From contig QNQO01001818.1 of NCBI GenBank assembly GCA_003290165.1, forward strand, positions 124,001 to 188,000: DNA of 64,000 nt, in the 5' to 3' direction. The stretch is from Berberis thunbergii (taxonomy: Eukaryota; Streptophyta; Magnoliopsida; Ranunculales; Berberidaceae). This document shows, piece by piece, positions 22,887 through 36,900 of the stretch (position 1 is the stretch's first letter; the number at the start of each line of letters is the position of its first letter). A program made the translations under genes and the position numbers. The notes beneath the pieces were generated by a model that did not search any database, was not told the DNA's origin, and worked only from the letters and a program-made list of their open reading frames with translations.

Positions 22887-25170
22887 TATTTTGCAGAATT
22901 AATGATATTTAACTTACAAGATATGTAAATGGTGGGTTAATGTTCTAAGAACCTCCATAACTGGGAGGTTATATGATTAATGTCAGAGATGCTCGTCACT
23001 TTCCAGTAAACTTATCTTGGTTTATGTTTTTGTGTAGGTAACGAAAGTTCTGAGGGCTGAAGAGTTTCTTGAGACAATTATTAAAGGTATGACTTCTCTC
23101 AAAGATGCAGCATAGCTTACAATGATATTGCAGAATGTGAAAACTTTCTGACTCACAAAATCCCACATTATAATTCCATCATGGAAAGAGAGAATTCACA
23201 ATTCTCTTTCCGTTGGTAAGGTAGTGGTGCTTTTGATCTGGTCCATTTCTTTAAGAAGGTTTCCTTAGTCTCCTACTCTGTTTCTTTCTTCTCTTTCCAT
23301 GGCATCATTTTCTTCTCAATAACTCTGATTTATCCATCTAATCTTTCATCAATCTCATAGTTAACCGCCTACTATCCATAAATACCACGATTTCCTTATC
23401 AAAATAAAGTAGGAGAAGACCTTGCCGACCACTAGAAATGTATCAATGTCAGTCATGAACGTGTCAGAGAAGCAGAGAGGTATAATCAGTCACTTCCCCT
23501 ATCCCATTTTGGAGAATTTAACAGAAATGTTCAATCACGGAAAAAAGATGTTGCATGATGATTCAGTTAATAATTTGGTGTGCAACTAACCATGTAACTT
23601 GTAGCCTACTCTTGATTTCAGTTGTTTTCTGGTCTGCATGGTTTGTTTACTAGAGGTGATAGAACTTTTCAGATTCAGATTTCCCAACATATTTGCTAAG
23701 AGATTTAAATGGGTTGTAGCACCTGAAGAAGAATGGAGTAGATTGCTGATCAATGGTCTGACTGTTGGATAGGGAGAAATTTCCCCAGAAGAGTTTTATG
23801 GTGTCATCAAGAAAAGAATAGAGCACATATTGATCAGAACAGTAAGATTCATACTAAATGAGTAGCTATTACACTCTTTCATGTTACTACCAATATATTT
23901 TATTTTTCCTGATATTGGTTTTACTTGCAGGAGGGAGGGTCATACCAGCAGAGAGTTCTGATCGAGTACGTGAAAGGCATTCAATCGAGAACAGAAGAGC
24001 TTGTGAAAATGTTCCAAGGCAAACAGTAACGACTAAAGTTGAGGACTAAACTAAAGTTGGTTTTGTGAGGGAAATTTCGCTATCGTACGATATCTTTTTA
24101 GTGGTTGAATCGTGATGAAAACTCTCCGAAGACGGAAATGTGAAGAATTCCTTGTTGAAGAACCAGAGTCGCAGAAGGCTGGGAAGTTTAGTCTCCCAAT
24201 GAAGGTTATGATTATCTTTACAACTTGACAAAATCCTAAACGAAACCTAGATAAGCCTTTCAATAGACATCCATCTGCAAAAGCCACATATTGTAATTCA
24301 TTTTATGTTGTAACTTTGCTTTTGTTTTATTGAATTTGACTCAAATTTATATGAGAGTTGAGTTATTTATAAGAAACATAGAGATTGTTGCGTTGATTGA
24401 AATTTCATCATTAACGCTATTTCTTTCAAACTCTCCACTCTGCTATTTAACAGTGAAATCGAATTTTATGCAACCAAACATATCCTTTATTGCCTATATA
24501 GGTAGTGATCGACATAAATTGATTCATATGTTGACAAGTCGGGTTGCTAGGGAATGCAACCCTAATTGGGATGTGAATTCCATAAAAGATTAAATACTGG
24601 AAGGGAAATGTGAAAGGACTTTCAAAAGAAAGTCAAAGATTGTTCTTCAAATGGGGTGGGTGGCCAGATGCAAAAGGCAACGACTAAATGACACCCTCAC
24701 TTATGCTGAAAGAATAAAAAAGAGGTAAATTCAGTGCCCCATTTATCAATTTTCTTCAGTTTCAGTGACATTTTCTATTGATTTATTAATAAATCTTCTA
24801 AATATGAAGAGTTATTGCTGCCTTACCATTGTAAATTTCGATCAATTAGAGTTGTCGGTTATTCATTTGTTTGATTGAATGTACGTATACTTCTACTACT
24901 CTGGAGTTCTGAAATAGTGTATGTTCTCCATACTAATTAGTGCTTGTCTACGTCGAAAAATGTGAACTTTTTCAGCTTGACTAGTATATTTTGTCAATTG
25001 TAAAGTAAAACTTTGGATTATAAATCTGACTAAGCTAGAATAAATATAGATTTGCATGCATTGAAAATACTTAATTTATCTGTATTTTGCATTTGTGGAT
25101 CCGGCCGATGGTCATGACTCCTACCTTATATCCCTTTAATGCTTAAGAGTTGTCGGTTAGTTATTTATTT
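22887..25170 (+). pseudogene. H-gene 3' exons, left-arm copy
   Basis: Plus-strand exons: near 23041-23086 (VTKVLRAEEFLETIIK), near 23720-23842 (APEEEWSRLLINGLTVG, then an in-frame TAG, then GEISPEEFYGVIKKRIEHIL), and near 23932-24029 (EGGSYQQRVLIEYVKGIQSR..., ending GKQ and TAA). Upstream exons are replaced by the retroelement fragment. 24030-25170 is the 3' flank, with nothing else recognised. Confidence 0.65.
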
Positions 25171-27569
25171 AACTAAAGAGTAATTCTATATGTCGAGGGT
25201 TTGGGCGAGGTTTTGGGCGAGGGAAATGCGTCGCACGCGAGCGGGCTGACGTGGTGAAAAAAAAAAAAAGAGGGAAATCGAAAATTTGGGGGAGAAGTTG
25301 GAGGGAATGGAGAGCTTTCTCCCCATTTTCAATCCACAGAGAGCTCTCCACCCCATTTTCTCCCTCTCCCTCTCCCCAAATCCATCTCCACAGACTCTCC
25401 CCAAATCTATCTCCACATAGAATCCCCACAGAGAAGAGAAGAGAAGCCGACGCTCTCCCTCTCCCCAAACCACACTCGACAGAGAAGAGAAGACCGACGG
25501 TCCATCGCCACCCTCTCCGAAGAACGAGAAGAGAAGAACCTCCATCGCCACCGTCGTCCCCATTCGAAGAAAAGCTTGATCTCCCCATCAGAAAAACTCA
25601 ACCGAAGGTAAGTTTCTCCCTCATTTTTGGGTGAGTTCTTATAGTGGGTTTCTAGATCTAGGGTTTCTACTAGATCTAGGGTTGAGAATTGGGGTTTTCA
25701 AAAAAAAAAAATTGTCTCGTTTCTGTTTGTAATTACCCCATGAGAGAATCTTGAGGATTATTTATTTACTGTGATTGACTCCATTTGTTTTTAGGGTAAC
25801 CCTCTGAGACTTCCTCTAAGATTAGGTTGTCACAGCTCAGTTTTTTACCATTTTCATGTAAAGTAGAAAAGCAAGACCGTGAAAGGTAACATTTTTTTTT
25901 GAGCTTTTTTTGAGCTTCCTAATTTTGCATGTTGTTTGTTTGATGAAATGACAGAGTGATGAGTTTTTTTGAATAATTTGTGAAATTTGGTGGTTTTGAA
26001 GTTAGTATGAATGTTTCAAGTTGCTTAGGATGGACTTAGTCTGAAGATTTCAAGTTGCTTATACTTATTGTCCATGCTTAGGATGGACTTAGTTCATTAA
26101 CTTATTGTCCATGCTTAGGATGAACTTAGTTCATTAACTTATTGTCCACTGCCACTACTTATACTATCACTATTCTGCAATCTAGTGTGTAGTGAGTGAG
26201 GGTAAGGAAAATGAGGATCTCAAGTTGCTTAAGGTTTAGTGCAATTATGGGGCAAATAAATTTTTGATGAAATTGTATGTAAGTTTGTTGTTGTGATATT
26301 GAGCAAGTTTTTGAGTTTCAAATATGTTTGTGATATTGAGCAAGTTCTGAATTGGAGACCCCATTTTGGGTCAAGAAGTAGGAGTCTTAGTGATCTAGTG
26401 CTTGCAATGGAGACCCCCTTTTCCAGATACTTTAGTTTAGTAGTATGAATTTTGGTCTTCATTTCTTTAGTTATATCACATTCAGCTTTTTTGAGTTTCT
26501 TAATTTTGCATGTTGTTTGTTTGATGAAATGACAGAGTGATGATTTTTTTTTGAATAATTTGTGAAATTTGGTGGTTATGAAGTTAGTATGAAGATTTCA
26601 AATTGCTTAGGATGGACTTAGTCTGAAGAAATGTCAAAAATGTTAGCATTTAGAGAGTAGTTGTTAGTTAATGTTAGCATTTCAATATTCGGGGTAGACA
26701 GCCTTTGTCCAACCCAACAACTAGTTGTTTTGAAGCTGAAATGAGGCCATCCAACCTAAAAACTTCTACATTCTGGCATTTTTCTATTGGAGCAAATTCT
26801 TATCCTCCATACATCCAAGTTATACCTGTTGTTGTTAGTTAGGCTCTACTGCTAATGTTAATTAACCCAACAGAGCTGATACCTTTGGTTGAGGAGATCG
26901 CATTTAGTCATCAATCCCAACATTTATATGCAAACTACCTCTATCAACTTTGCAATCACTATCTTCATGAAGAGTTTCTTTCAGCCAAAGACTTACACTT
27001 ACTTTTGAAAAGACATCTTGCATTACGAGCAAGTTATTCTTCAAGCGGGAAGTGTTTGCATAGAAACAATGTATGACATGCTTTTAGTTATTTCATAATC
27101 TTTAGTTCAATTTCTATGACTTTAGGATCTTCCTCTTCTTTATATTGGATGTTTTTGAAACTCATTGAGCAATTTGGTGTCGGGTACTCTCCTTTGGTTT
27201 ATTGGGGACAACTCTTGACATTTGTTCACATTTTGGGTCGGGTACTCTCCTTTGGTGAGTGATTATGAAGGTGGGTCTAGTTTGTGTTGTCTTTTTGATG
27301 TATTTTGCTTTTATTTAATTTAATTAAAAAAAAAAAATTTAATGTTTTTTCTGTCCTGTCTGGTTTTGTTGTATCCTTTTTGGTATATCAATAGTTCTGA
27401 ACCTTCAAAATAAATAAAATAAAATGTTACTCAATTTCAATATTTTTCCCCCAGTCGTCGAGCTAGATTGCAAGTATCTGACTGAAACAATATTCAAATA
27501 AAATAAAATAGTTTTGTTGTATCCAAGTATCTTCTTTATATTGGATGTTTTTGAAACTCATTGAGCAAT

Positions 27570-27669
27570 TTGGTGTTGTTGAAAAGGTGAGGAAAGAGAT
27601 ACAAAAATGCTACAAACTGATACACAGGCTTGGAAGAGGGGCCATCTACCTTGCTAGAGTCAATGCATA
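27570..27669 (+). pseudogene. LOG-family gene fragment, plus strand
   Basis: Encodes VEKVRKEIQKCYKLIHRLGR followed by GAIYLARV and a stop. This resembles the N-terminal helix region of LOG-like (TIGR00730, 'putative lysine decarboxylase') plant proteins. It lies on the opposite strand to the other LOG exons at 29278-30628. From 27670 to 28160 no further gene was recognised. Confidence 0.45.
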
Positions 27670-28169
27670 AATGTTGCTTGCCTTCAGGCGTGCCAAGTGA
27701 ATCTTATAGTGCTTATGACAAAAGCTTGGTCCACAAGATTTTTGGTGGACGTCTCAGGAGTCAAGTAAGTCTTATAGCACCAGATGAATCAAATGAATCA
27801 GGATGAAGTTCCATCCACATCTCCTAATGCTATTATTCTTGGACGTTTTCTGGTTACTTCTCAGGTTAAATGCATGCAGTGTTCCTATTGTTCTAATAAA
27901 TTACCCAATGTAGTCATTAATTTGAAAGCCATATGCGGAAATCATGGTGTGCTCCCATTACGTTATGATTTTATGCAAGTAGGGTATATTGTCTAAAATT
28001 CTAAATACAGATATTAGTCAAGTTTGTGGGCACTGTATGTGTGGCTAAAATCAATTTTCTCAATCAAGTTACTGATTTCATAACAAATTTTGTTGAGGAC
28101 AGCACTGAAAAAGTTTATTGTTATATGTTTGCTGAGCCGAGCTTTATTTGGAACAAATCATTTTTGCAG

Positions 28170-28378
28170 GTACACCACAGGCTCTTCTGCAGAGCTGCCT
28201 CACCTTTGGAGCCTTCTCTTTCTTCATGGACGGGATGAACAAGCAGCGACCAGCACTCGCTTACCCATCTGCAACAAGCAGCAGAACGAAATCATTCAAC
28301 GTCCTGCCCTTTGCACTCCCACTGCCAGATCACCTCACAAGGGACTTTTCTGCCTTTTGCCAATCACATCAAAACTAA
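28170..28378 (+). pseudogene. C-terminal exon, possibly Tim17/Tim22-family import protein
   Basis: After tttttgcag the frame reads GTPQALLQSCLTFGAFSFFM, then NVLPFALPLPD and a stop at 28376-28378, 69 residues in all. The pattern recalls plant Tim17/Tim22/Tim23-family proteins (HP20/HP30-like), from memory and weakly. Upstream exons are missing, so it is a captured fragment. 28379-29270 has nothing recognised. Confidence 0.35.
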
Positions 28379-29277
28379 AAAAGCGATCTCCTCCAATCAG
28401 TCATTGAAATTTCATTCATCAAGCTGCTTCTTGAAATTCTCCAGAGTGAACTTGTAGCTTTAGTGTTCTGGGTTATGTAAATTTCTGGAGGAGCAATTTT
28501 GGGAACCTTTTTTTTTCTGCATAGTACATAATGGAACTGCACAAGGATGTTTTTCATTTGTTGCAATAGATGCCTTTTTAATTGAAGATTCATTTTTCAT
28601 TGGAAATCCGTTCAACAGATAATTGTAGAGTCATGTTACCTTCTCTAGTTTATATAAGATACAGAGAGGTTTTCATTTAGACTCTATGGAAGCTACAGGT
28701 TTGTAGAAATTACTTATGGCTTGCTCTCCCTGAATATTGGAGCGGGCCCTTTGCGAGTTTGAATGAAAGTAACTCACTGTAAGGCTTCATAAATACACCT
28801 GCATGTCCATCTTCTCAATGTGGATGGTTGACATGTGCCATCGTAAATTCAGTAACCTACCTCCAGTTTATTATGATTCCAAAGAAAATTGTAGTGAACA
28901 CAAAGTTAGTCAACATCCAACAATATCCCTAGGTGACAAAAACTCGAACATGAGGGATTGCGTGAAATGGTGGCAGGCAACAATGTGATTTTCGCATTTG
29001 TGATTTGTAGCATTTTGCAAAGCTGCAATTTCATATGACATTTTTTGTTCACAATTTACAAAGCTGCAATTTCCTATAATCTTATTTCAAATCTTTAGAT
29101 TTATTTTCCAGTTTCCCAATCCATTCGCTATCATTGCCAAGTGCAGAGAGAGTGCTTCTAGTGACACCAAAAGTTAAATTTCCAATAAACTTTCAAGTTC
29201 ATTCAATGGTGAAAACAGAATAATTGGATGTAATCCATTCGGTGAGAAATACATATTTATAGCAAGATATTTGGCAG

Positions 29278-30628
29278 TCAAGTACATGGCCTAGTTCTAC
29301 ACTCGCTCCCGAGTGCAGCTTCATGTTTTCTTTCACGTAGATGAATATTATAGAACACTGCCGAGTACTCCAAAGCATCATCATTTCCATTGCAGACCTT
29401 CCACAGTGATGCTACCTCCCCTTTAGAGACAATACCCCAATCCTCACAATCATCAAGGAAAGCCAGTAACTTTGAATAGAACGAATCATAGTTCATCACA
29501 ATGAAGGGTATAGGTAGTTTCGATCCAATCCTTTCTAGTTGAATCAGAGCAAGAATCTCAAACATCTCATCTAGAGTGCCAATGCCACTCAGTCGGGCAA
29601 TTATCGCAGTCCTGTCACCCACAGTAGCCCTCACTGCAGCATCGACCAAGCCATGTTTCCTTGCAGAGAAAAACCTGTGCTTTGAGAGCAGATTATAAGG
29701 ATCAATGTTTTTACCCTTTTGTCAGTGAGTTTTATACTTCACTGTCATGAACACTTACATTTCTTACGATAGTATAAGGAAATACTTAAATACATAACAA
29801 ATATTTCTGAAATAGGACAGAAAAAGTCTAGGATGAATAAATGATAACAGGAAGCTAATTACCTGCATGTAAGGTAAGTTTCAGAAGGCAGATATGGATG
29901 GAAGTTCATGCTCGTCCATTCGTTGGCTTCTTTACCTATCTTGAACCCACCAACTGACTTGTTTGCTTGCAAAGCACCTTTAGTTGCAGCATCCATGAGA
30001 CCTGGACCAACTCCCGTCCATGTGGTGCAATCCAAAAGGTTTGAAATCTATAACAAGGACTGCACATAAAATCTTGTAACACATTTCTATCTGTATGTTA
30101 ATGTGATAAATCATAGTTGTCGAGATACATACTTGCATAGGAATACGAGGGAGAGTACATCATGAAGTTATAAAACTCCAAGCTGTTCAAAGTAACAGCA
30201 TAGAAAGTAATTCCAGATATCCATATCTTAGAAATAATTTATGACACGATTAAAGACCTCATTAGCAAATCCTGAAAATTGATCATATAACAACCATGAA
30301 GTTATATAACTCTTGAACAAGCTTGCAGGCTTAGAAAGTCTGGCCAGAGGTGATAATTTCTCAAATTCTAGTCCATGGGCAGACTGGAAGAGAGTCAGGC
30401 CAAACCATCCAAGCGCAGGCTCGGCCACAAGGCAAAAGTTGCTTGCAAAGATTAGCAGAATATCAATTCACACATAGGTTTCCTGAAAAATGTTCACAAA
30501 GAATGTCCATACATTCAAGGGAACATTATAAGATAATGTCTGTAAACTAAATGAAATGAAAATATACCAAATGATATGGATTCGATAAAATGTAATCATC
30601 TTCTTGACCTGACTCGCCATCTTTCCCA
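29278..30628 (-). pseudogene. LOG-family (lysine-decarboxylase-like) gene fragment, three exons
   Basis: Exons 30568-30628 (GKDGESGQEDDYILSNPYHL), 29863-30047 (LLDCTTWTGVGPGLMDAATK...) and 29278-29674 (FFSARKHGLVDAAVRATVGD...) have GT-AG borders and join in frame. LOG proteins release active cytokinin from its riboside monophosphate; this subgroup resembles Arabidopsis At1g50575 (from memory), whose substrate is unclear. The catalytic PGGxGTxxE motif here reads LSGIGTLDE, so the Pro and first Gly are changed. Start and early exons are missing. It sits in the palindrome spacer as a captured copy; an inactive pseudogene is most likely. Confidence 0.7.
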
Positions 30629-30989
30629 CTGCAAAATAAAATAACAAAAAGTAGAAGTTAAATTGGGATTAGCTATTAACTAAAATTAGTAAGAAAAATA
30701 TTTGACGTGTGAATAAAAAATGCACAAAAGATGGATCAAACAAAATAGTGAACTTGATTTAATATGAAAATTTAAAGAATACTCCTTTAAAAATGCACAA
30801 GACATCCCCTGTTAAGTTGATAACTCAGGGCTCCACGCATGCATTACCTTTTAAATCATGCATTCAGTCAACCAGAGACTCCATCTTTTCAGACTTTCTG
30901 ACTTTTACAAAATAAGAGTTCACAACAAAATATGCAAAATGGATGCCAAATCAAACAGTCACTTACTACTAACATGTGATGATCATGTT

Positions 30990-33900
30990 TCAGTCAGATA
31001 CTTGCAATCTAGCTCGACGACTGGGGGAAAAATATTGAAATTGAGTAACATTTTATTTTATTTATTTTGAAGGTTCAGAACTATTGATATACCAAAAAGG
31101 ATACAACAAAACCAGACAGGACAGAAAAAACATTAAATTTTTTTTTTAATTAAATTAAATAAAAGCAAAATACATCAAAAAGACAACACAAACTAGACCC
31201 ACCTTCATAATCACTCACCAAAGGAGAGTACCCGACCCAAAATGTGAACAAATGTCAAGAGTTGTCCCCAATAAACCAAAGGAGAGTACCCGACACCAAA
31301 TTGCTCAATGAGTTTCAAAAACATCCAATATAAAGAAGAGGAAGATCCTAAAGTCATAGAAATTGAACTAAAGATTATGAAATAACTAAAAGCATGTCAT
31401 ACATTGTTTCTATGCAAACACTTCCCGCTTGAAGAATAACTTGCTCGTAATGCAAGATGTCTTTTCAAAAGTAAGTGTAAGTCTTTGGCTGAAAGAAACT
31501 CTTCATGAAGATAGTGATTGCAAAGTTGATAGAGGTAGTTTGCATATAAATGTTGGGATTGATGACTAAATGCGATCTCCTCAACCAAAGGTATCAGCTC
31601 TGTTGGGTTAATTAACATTAGCAGTAGAGCCTAACTAACAACAACAGGTATAACTTGGATGTATGGAGGATAAGAATTTGCTCCAATAGAAAAATGCCAG
31701 AATGTAGAAGTTTTTAGGTTGGATGGCCTCATTTCAGCTTCAAAACAACTAGTTGTTGGGTTGGACAAAGGCTGTCTACCCCGAATATTGAAATGCTAAC
31801 ATTAACTAACAACTACTCTCTAAATGCTAACATTTTTGACATTTCTTCAGACTAAGTCCATCCTAAGCAATTTGAAATCTTCATACTAACTTCATAACCA
31901 CCAAATTTCACAAATTATTCAAAAAAAAATCATCACTCTGTCATTTCATCAAACAAACAACATGCAAAATTAAGAAACTCAAAAAAAGCTGAATGTGATA
32001 TAACTAAAGAAATGAAGACCAAAATTCATACTACTAAACTAAAGAATCTGGAAAAGGGGGTCTCCATTGCAAGCACTAGATCACTAAGACTCCTACTTCT
32101 TGACCCAAAATGGGGTCTCCAATTCAGAACTTGCTCAATATCACAAACATATTTGAAACTCAAAAACTTGCTCAATATCACAACAACAAACTTACATACA
32201 ATTTCATCAAAAATTTATTTGCCCCATAATTGCACTAAACCTTAAGCAACTTGAGATCCTCATTTTCCTTACCCTCACTCACTACACACTAGATTGCAGA
32301 ATAGTGATAGTATAAGTAGTGGCAGTGGACAATAAGTTAATGAACTAAGTCCATCCTAAGTATGGACAATAAGTATAAGCAACTTGAAATCTTAAGACTA
32401 AGTCCATCCTAAGCAACTTGAAACATTCATACTAACTTCAAAACCACCAAATTTCACAAATTATTCAAAAAAACTCATCACTCTGTCATTTCATCAAACA
32501 AACAACATGCAAAATTAGGAAGCTCAAAAAAAAATGTTACCTTTCACGGTCTTGCTTTTCTACTTTACATGAAAATGGTAAAAAACTGAGCTGTGACAAC
32601 CTAATCTTAGAGGAAGTCTCAGAGGGTTACCCTAAAAACAAATGGAGTCAATCACAGTAAATAAATAATCCTCAAGATTCTCTCATGGGGTAATTACAAA
32701 CAGAAACGAGACAATTTTTTTTTTTGAAAACCCCAATTCTCAACCCTAGATCTAGTAGAAACCCTAGATCTAGAAACCCACTATAAGAACTCACCCAAAA
32801 ATGAGGGAGAAACTTACCTTCGGTTGAGTTTTTCTGATGGGGAGATCAAGCTTTTCTTCGAATGGGGACGACGGTGGCGATGGAGGTTCTTCTCTTCTCG
32901 TTCTTCGGAGAGGGTGGCGATGGACCGTCGGTCTTCTCTTCTCTGTCGAGTGTGGTTTGGGGAGAGGGAGAGCGTCGGCTTCTCTTCTCTTCTCTGTGGG
33001 GATTCTATGTGGAGATAGATTTGGGGAGAGTCTGTGGAGATGGATTTGGGGAGAGGGAGAGGGAGAAAATGGGGTGGAGAGCTCTCTGTGGATTGAAAAT
33101 GGGGAGAAAGCTCTCCATTCCCTCCAACTTCTCCCCCAAATTTTCGATTTCCCTCTTTTTTTTTTTTTTTTTCACCACGTCAGCCCGCTCGCGTGCGACG
33201 CATTTCCCTCGCCCAAAACCTCGCCCAAACCCTCGACATATAGAATTACTCTTTAGTTAAATAAATAACTAACCGACAACTCTTAAGCATTAAAGGGATA
33301 TAAGGTAGGAGTCATGACCATCGGCCGGATCCACAAATGCAAAATACAGATAAATTAAGTATTTTCAATGCATGCAAATCTATATTTATTCTAGCTTAGT
33401 CAGATTTATAATCCAAAGTTTTACTTTACAATTGACAAAATATACTAGTCAAGCTGAAAAAGTTCACATTTTTCGACGTAGACAAGCACTAATTAGTATG
33501 GAGAACATACACTATTTCAGAACTCCAGAGTAGTAGAAGTATACGTACATTCAATCAAACAAATGAATAACCGACAACTCTAATTGATCGAAATTTACAA
33601 TGGTAAGGCAGCAATAACTCTTCATATTTAGAAGATTTATTAATAAATCAATAGAAAATGTCACTGAAACTGAAGAAAATTGATAAATGGGGCACTGAAT
33701 TTACCTCTTTTTTATTCTTTCAGCATAAGTGAGGGTGTCATTTAGTCGTTGCCTTTTGCATCTGGCCACCCACCCCATTTGAAGAACAATCTTTGACTTT
33801 CTTTTGAAAGTCCTTTCACATTTCCCTTCCAGTATTTAATCTTTTATGGAATTCACATCCCAATTAGGGTTGCATTCCCTAGCAACCCGACTTGTCAACA

Positions 33901-36900
33901 TATGAATCAATTTATGTCGATCACTACCTATATAGGCAATAAAGGATATGTTTGGTTGCATAAAATTCGATTTCACTGTTAAATAGCAGAGTGGAGAGTT
34001 TGAAAGAAATAGCGTTAATGATGAAATTTCAATCAACGCAACAATCTCTATGTTTCTTATAAATAACTCAACTCTCATATAAATTTGAGTCAAATTCAAT
34101 AAAACAAAAGCAAAGTTACAACATAAAATGAATTACAATATGTGGCTTTTGCAGATGGATGTCTATTGAAAGGCTTATCTAGGTTTCGTTTAGGATTTTG
34201 TCAAGTTGTAAAGATAATCATAACCTTCATTGGGAGACTAAACTTCCCAGCCTTCTGCGACTCTGGTTCTTCAACAAGGAATTCTTCACATTTCCGTCTT
34301 CGGAGAGTTTTCATCACGATTCAACCACTAAAAAGATATCGTACGATAGCGAAATTTCCCTCACAAAACCAACTTTAGTTTAGTCCTCAACTTTAGTCGT
34401 TACTGTTTGCCTTGGAACATTTTCACAAGCTCTTCTGTTCTCGATTGAATGCCTTTCACGTACTCGATCAGAACTCTCTGCTGGTATGACCCTCCCTCCT
34501 GCAAGTAAAACCAATATCAGGAAAAATAAAATATATTGGTAGTAACATGAAAGAGTGTAATAGCTACTCATTTAGTATGAATCTTACTGTTCTGATCAAT
34601 ATGTGCTCTATTCTTTTCTTGATGACACCATAAAACTCTTCTGGGGAAATTTCTCCCTATCCAACAGTCAGACCATTGATCAGCAATCTACTCCATTCTT
34701 CTTCAGGTGCTACAACCCATTTAAATCTCTTAGCAAATATGTTGGGAAATCTGAATCTGAAAAGTTCTATCACCTCTAGTAAACAAACCATGCAGACCAG
34801 AAAACAACTGAAATCAAGAGTAGGCTACAAGTTACATGGTTAGTTGCACACCAAATTATTAACTGAATCATCATGCAACATCTTTTTTCCGTGATTGAAC
34901 ATTTCTGTTAAATTCTCCAAAATGGGATAGGGGAAGTGACTGATTATACCTCTCTGCTTCTCTGACACGTTCATGACTGACATTGATACATTTCTAGTGG
35001 TCGGCAAGGTCTTCTCCTACTTTATTTTGATAAGGAAATCGTGGTATTTATGGATAGTAGGCGGTTAACTATGAGATTGATGAAAGATTAGATGGATAAA
35101 TCAGAGTTATTGAGAAGAAAATGATGCCATGGAAAGAGAAGAAAGAAGCAGAGTAGGAGACTAAGGAAACCTTCTTAAAGAAATGGACCAGATCAAAAGC
35201 ACCACTACCTTACCAACGGAAAGAGAATTGTGAATTCTCTCTTTCCATGATGGAATTATAATGTGGGATTTTGTGAGTCAGAAAGTTTTCACATTCTGCA
35301 ATATCATTGTAAGCTATGCTGCATCTTTGAGAGAAGTCATACCTTTAATAATTGTCTCAAGAAACTCTTCAGCCCTCAGAACTTTCGTTACCTACACAAA
35401 AACATAAACCAAGATAAGTTTACTGGAAAGTGACGAGCATCTCTGACATTAATCATATAACCTCCCAGTTATGGAGGTTCTTAGAACATTAACCCACCAT
35501 TTACATATCTTGTAAGTTAAATATCATTAATTCTGCAAAATACATCTTGATGCATTCGTTTTTCGCTCCCTATTCCATCCTAGTCCCGCTGAGCTATTTG
35601 ACCTGCACAAGTAGCACACATGAGCCACAGACCACTATGGGGTGGCCAATGACACTCCGATGCTAAAGTCAAACAAGGATTGGAGGAAGATGCAATGTTG
35701 TAACAGGGATTATAGCGTATCTTAGCTTACAAACCTCATGTCCTATTTATAGTACAAGGAGTTCTGGTTTAACCAGGCCATCGTAGGCATAGATTAGGGA
35801 GGAGATTTTCGAGGAGATCCCTCTCTAATTAGGAGCCGTGTTGTAGGAGGGAAGTTCTATGTTAGCTTCGTGCTCCTGGATACGCGGGAGATAGTTCCCA
35901 ATCCAAGAGTATTTCGTACTAGGGAGTTCCCCTTGTGTGGAAGATACTATGGTATTTTTTTTCTAGTGAATGCCCATTCGAAGCAGATCTTCGAGATACT
36001 TGCCTGAAAAGGGCTTACGGGTATTGAGGACAACTATGAGACGTGTGAGCCTAGCATGCTGTGAGAGTTTGGGCCCATCTGGCGGGCTAAGAATCGCTCA
36101 AGCTAGATCCGTATTGGGGTGTTGCTTGAGCCGTAGCTTCTCGAGATCATCATGACACGTGTACGACTCAGGGGTATGATCATTTTTATGTATTATCAGC
36201 TATTCCTCCTGAGTTAGTGGGCCATCACATCGGTTTGCAAAGTCATATCTGGAAGGGATGCGTCGCTCATGATGATTGAATTTGAATCGTTGCTTGAGCC
36301 GCGTGCCACATTAATTGAACGTGTGCTGGTTCAGCAGAAAAAAGCGGGAACCCATTGCCTATATAGGTCATATGTAGTGCAGAGTTTGACTCTTCTACTT
36401 TTCTTGTTTTTGAAGATATCGTTCTGATTAGAAGAGTTTGTTCGTCTTCCCCATGGCCCGAGAAGATCTTCTTGATGACGCTATCTTGGCCAAGGGCCTA
36501 GAGTTTTTTTAAGACAGGTTGTTGTTTGAATCTGTTATTGCTGAAACCCGTACTAAGTTTGGAGTCCCGGAGGATTTGTTGTTGTATCTTCTGACGAGCG
36601 ACCAGACGCGAATGTCGCCTTTAGACAGTCTCATCTGTTTACATAGGGGGATGCTGCAAACTGGAGTACGCTTCCCGGTCTTGGACGTGATCTGAGAGTT
36701 CTTGATTCTGTTAGGGATTCCTTCGGCTCAGTTGGAACCCAATGGATACAGGGTTATCCTCATGATTCTGCTCTGTGCTAAGGAGGTCGGCGTTAGCGTG
36801 ACACCGCAGGTGATCCAGTTGCTTACCGCTCATTGATTGCAGAGCAGTGTTGTCTGTAAGTTGAGGACGCCAAAGTGCTTCGGTAGACTGCTTGATGACT

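Larger units (their letters stand above)
20714..27490 (+). repeat. Left arm of the giant inverted repeat
   Basis: The 6.8-kb arm pairs with 30990-37715 in reverse complement; paired coordinates sum to about 58430. From the outside inwards it holds the E1 3' fragment, its LTR, H-gene 3' exons and the end of the palindromic element. Encoded peptides at matching places (22274-22459, 23858-24049, 26855-27076) are identical or almost so. Visible differences are homopolymer lengths and one 30-40-base repeat unit near 26040-26140. Confidence 0.93.
25177..33252. mobile_element. Long-inverted-terminus element (foldback or Mutator-like) with captured gene pieces
   Basis: Both ends read AGAGTAATTCTATATGTCG inwards, and the terminal inverted repeats run about 2.3 kb (25177-27490 and 30990-33252). 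After the G-rich end comes a CT-rich leader-like tract and a splice-donor-like AAGGTAAGTTTC near 25604. A 73-codon frame of unknown nature (26855-27076; mirrored 31397-31618) is identical in both arms. The interior carries pieces of other genes. No transposase was recognised. The symmetry continues beyond both ends, so no target duplication can be read; class assignment is inference. Confidence 0.5.

Noticed and set aside
25169..25634. Several 125-139-codon frames on both strands (also 32824-33260)
   Set aside because: CT/GA-rich low-complexity leader inside the element terminus; overlapping frames on both strands without any recognisable domain.
25177..33252. A standard Mutator element with 9-bp target duplication
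   Set aside because: The flanks are inverted, not direct, copies because the palindrome extends beyond the termini, and no transposase was recognised; class left open.
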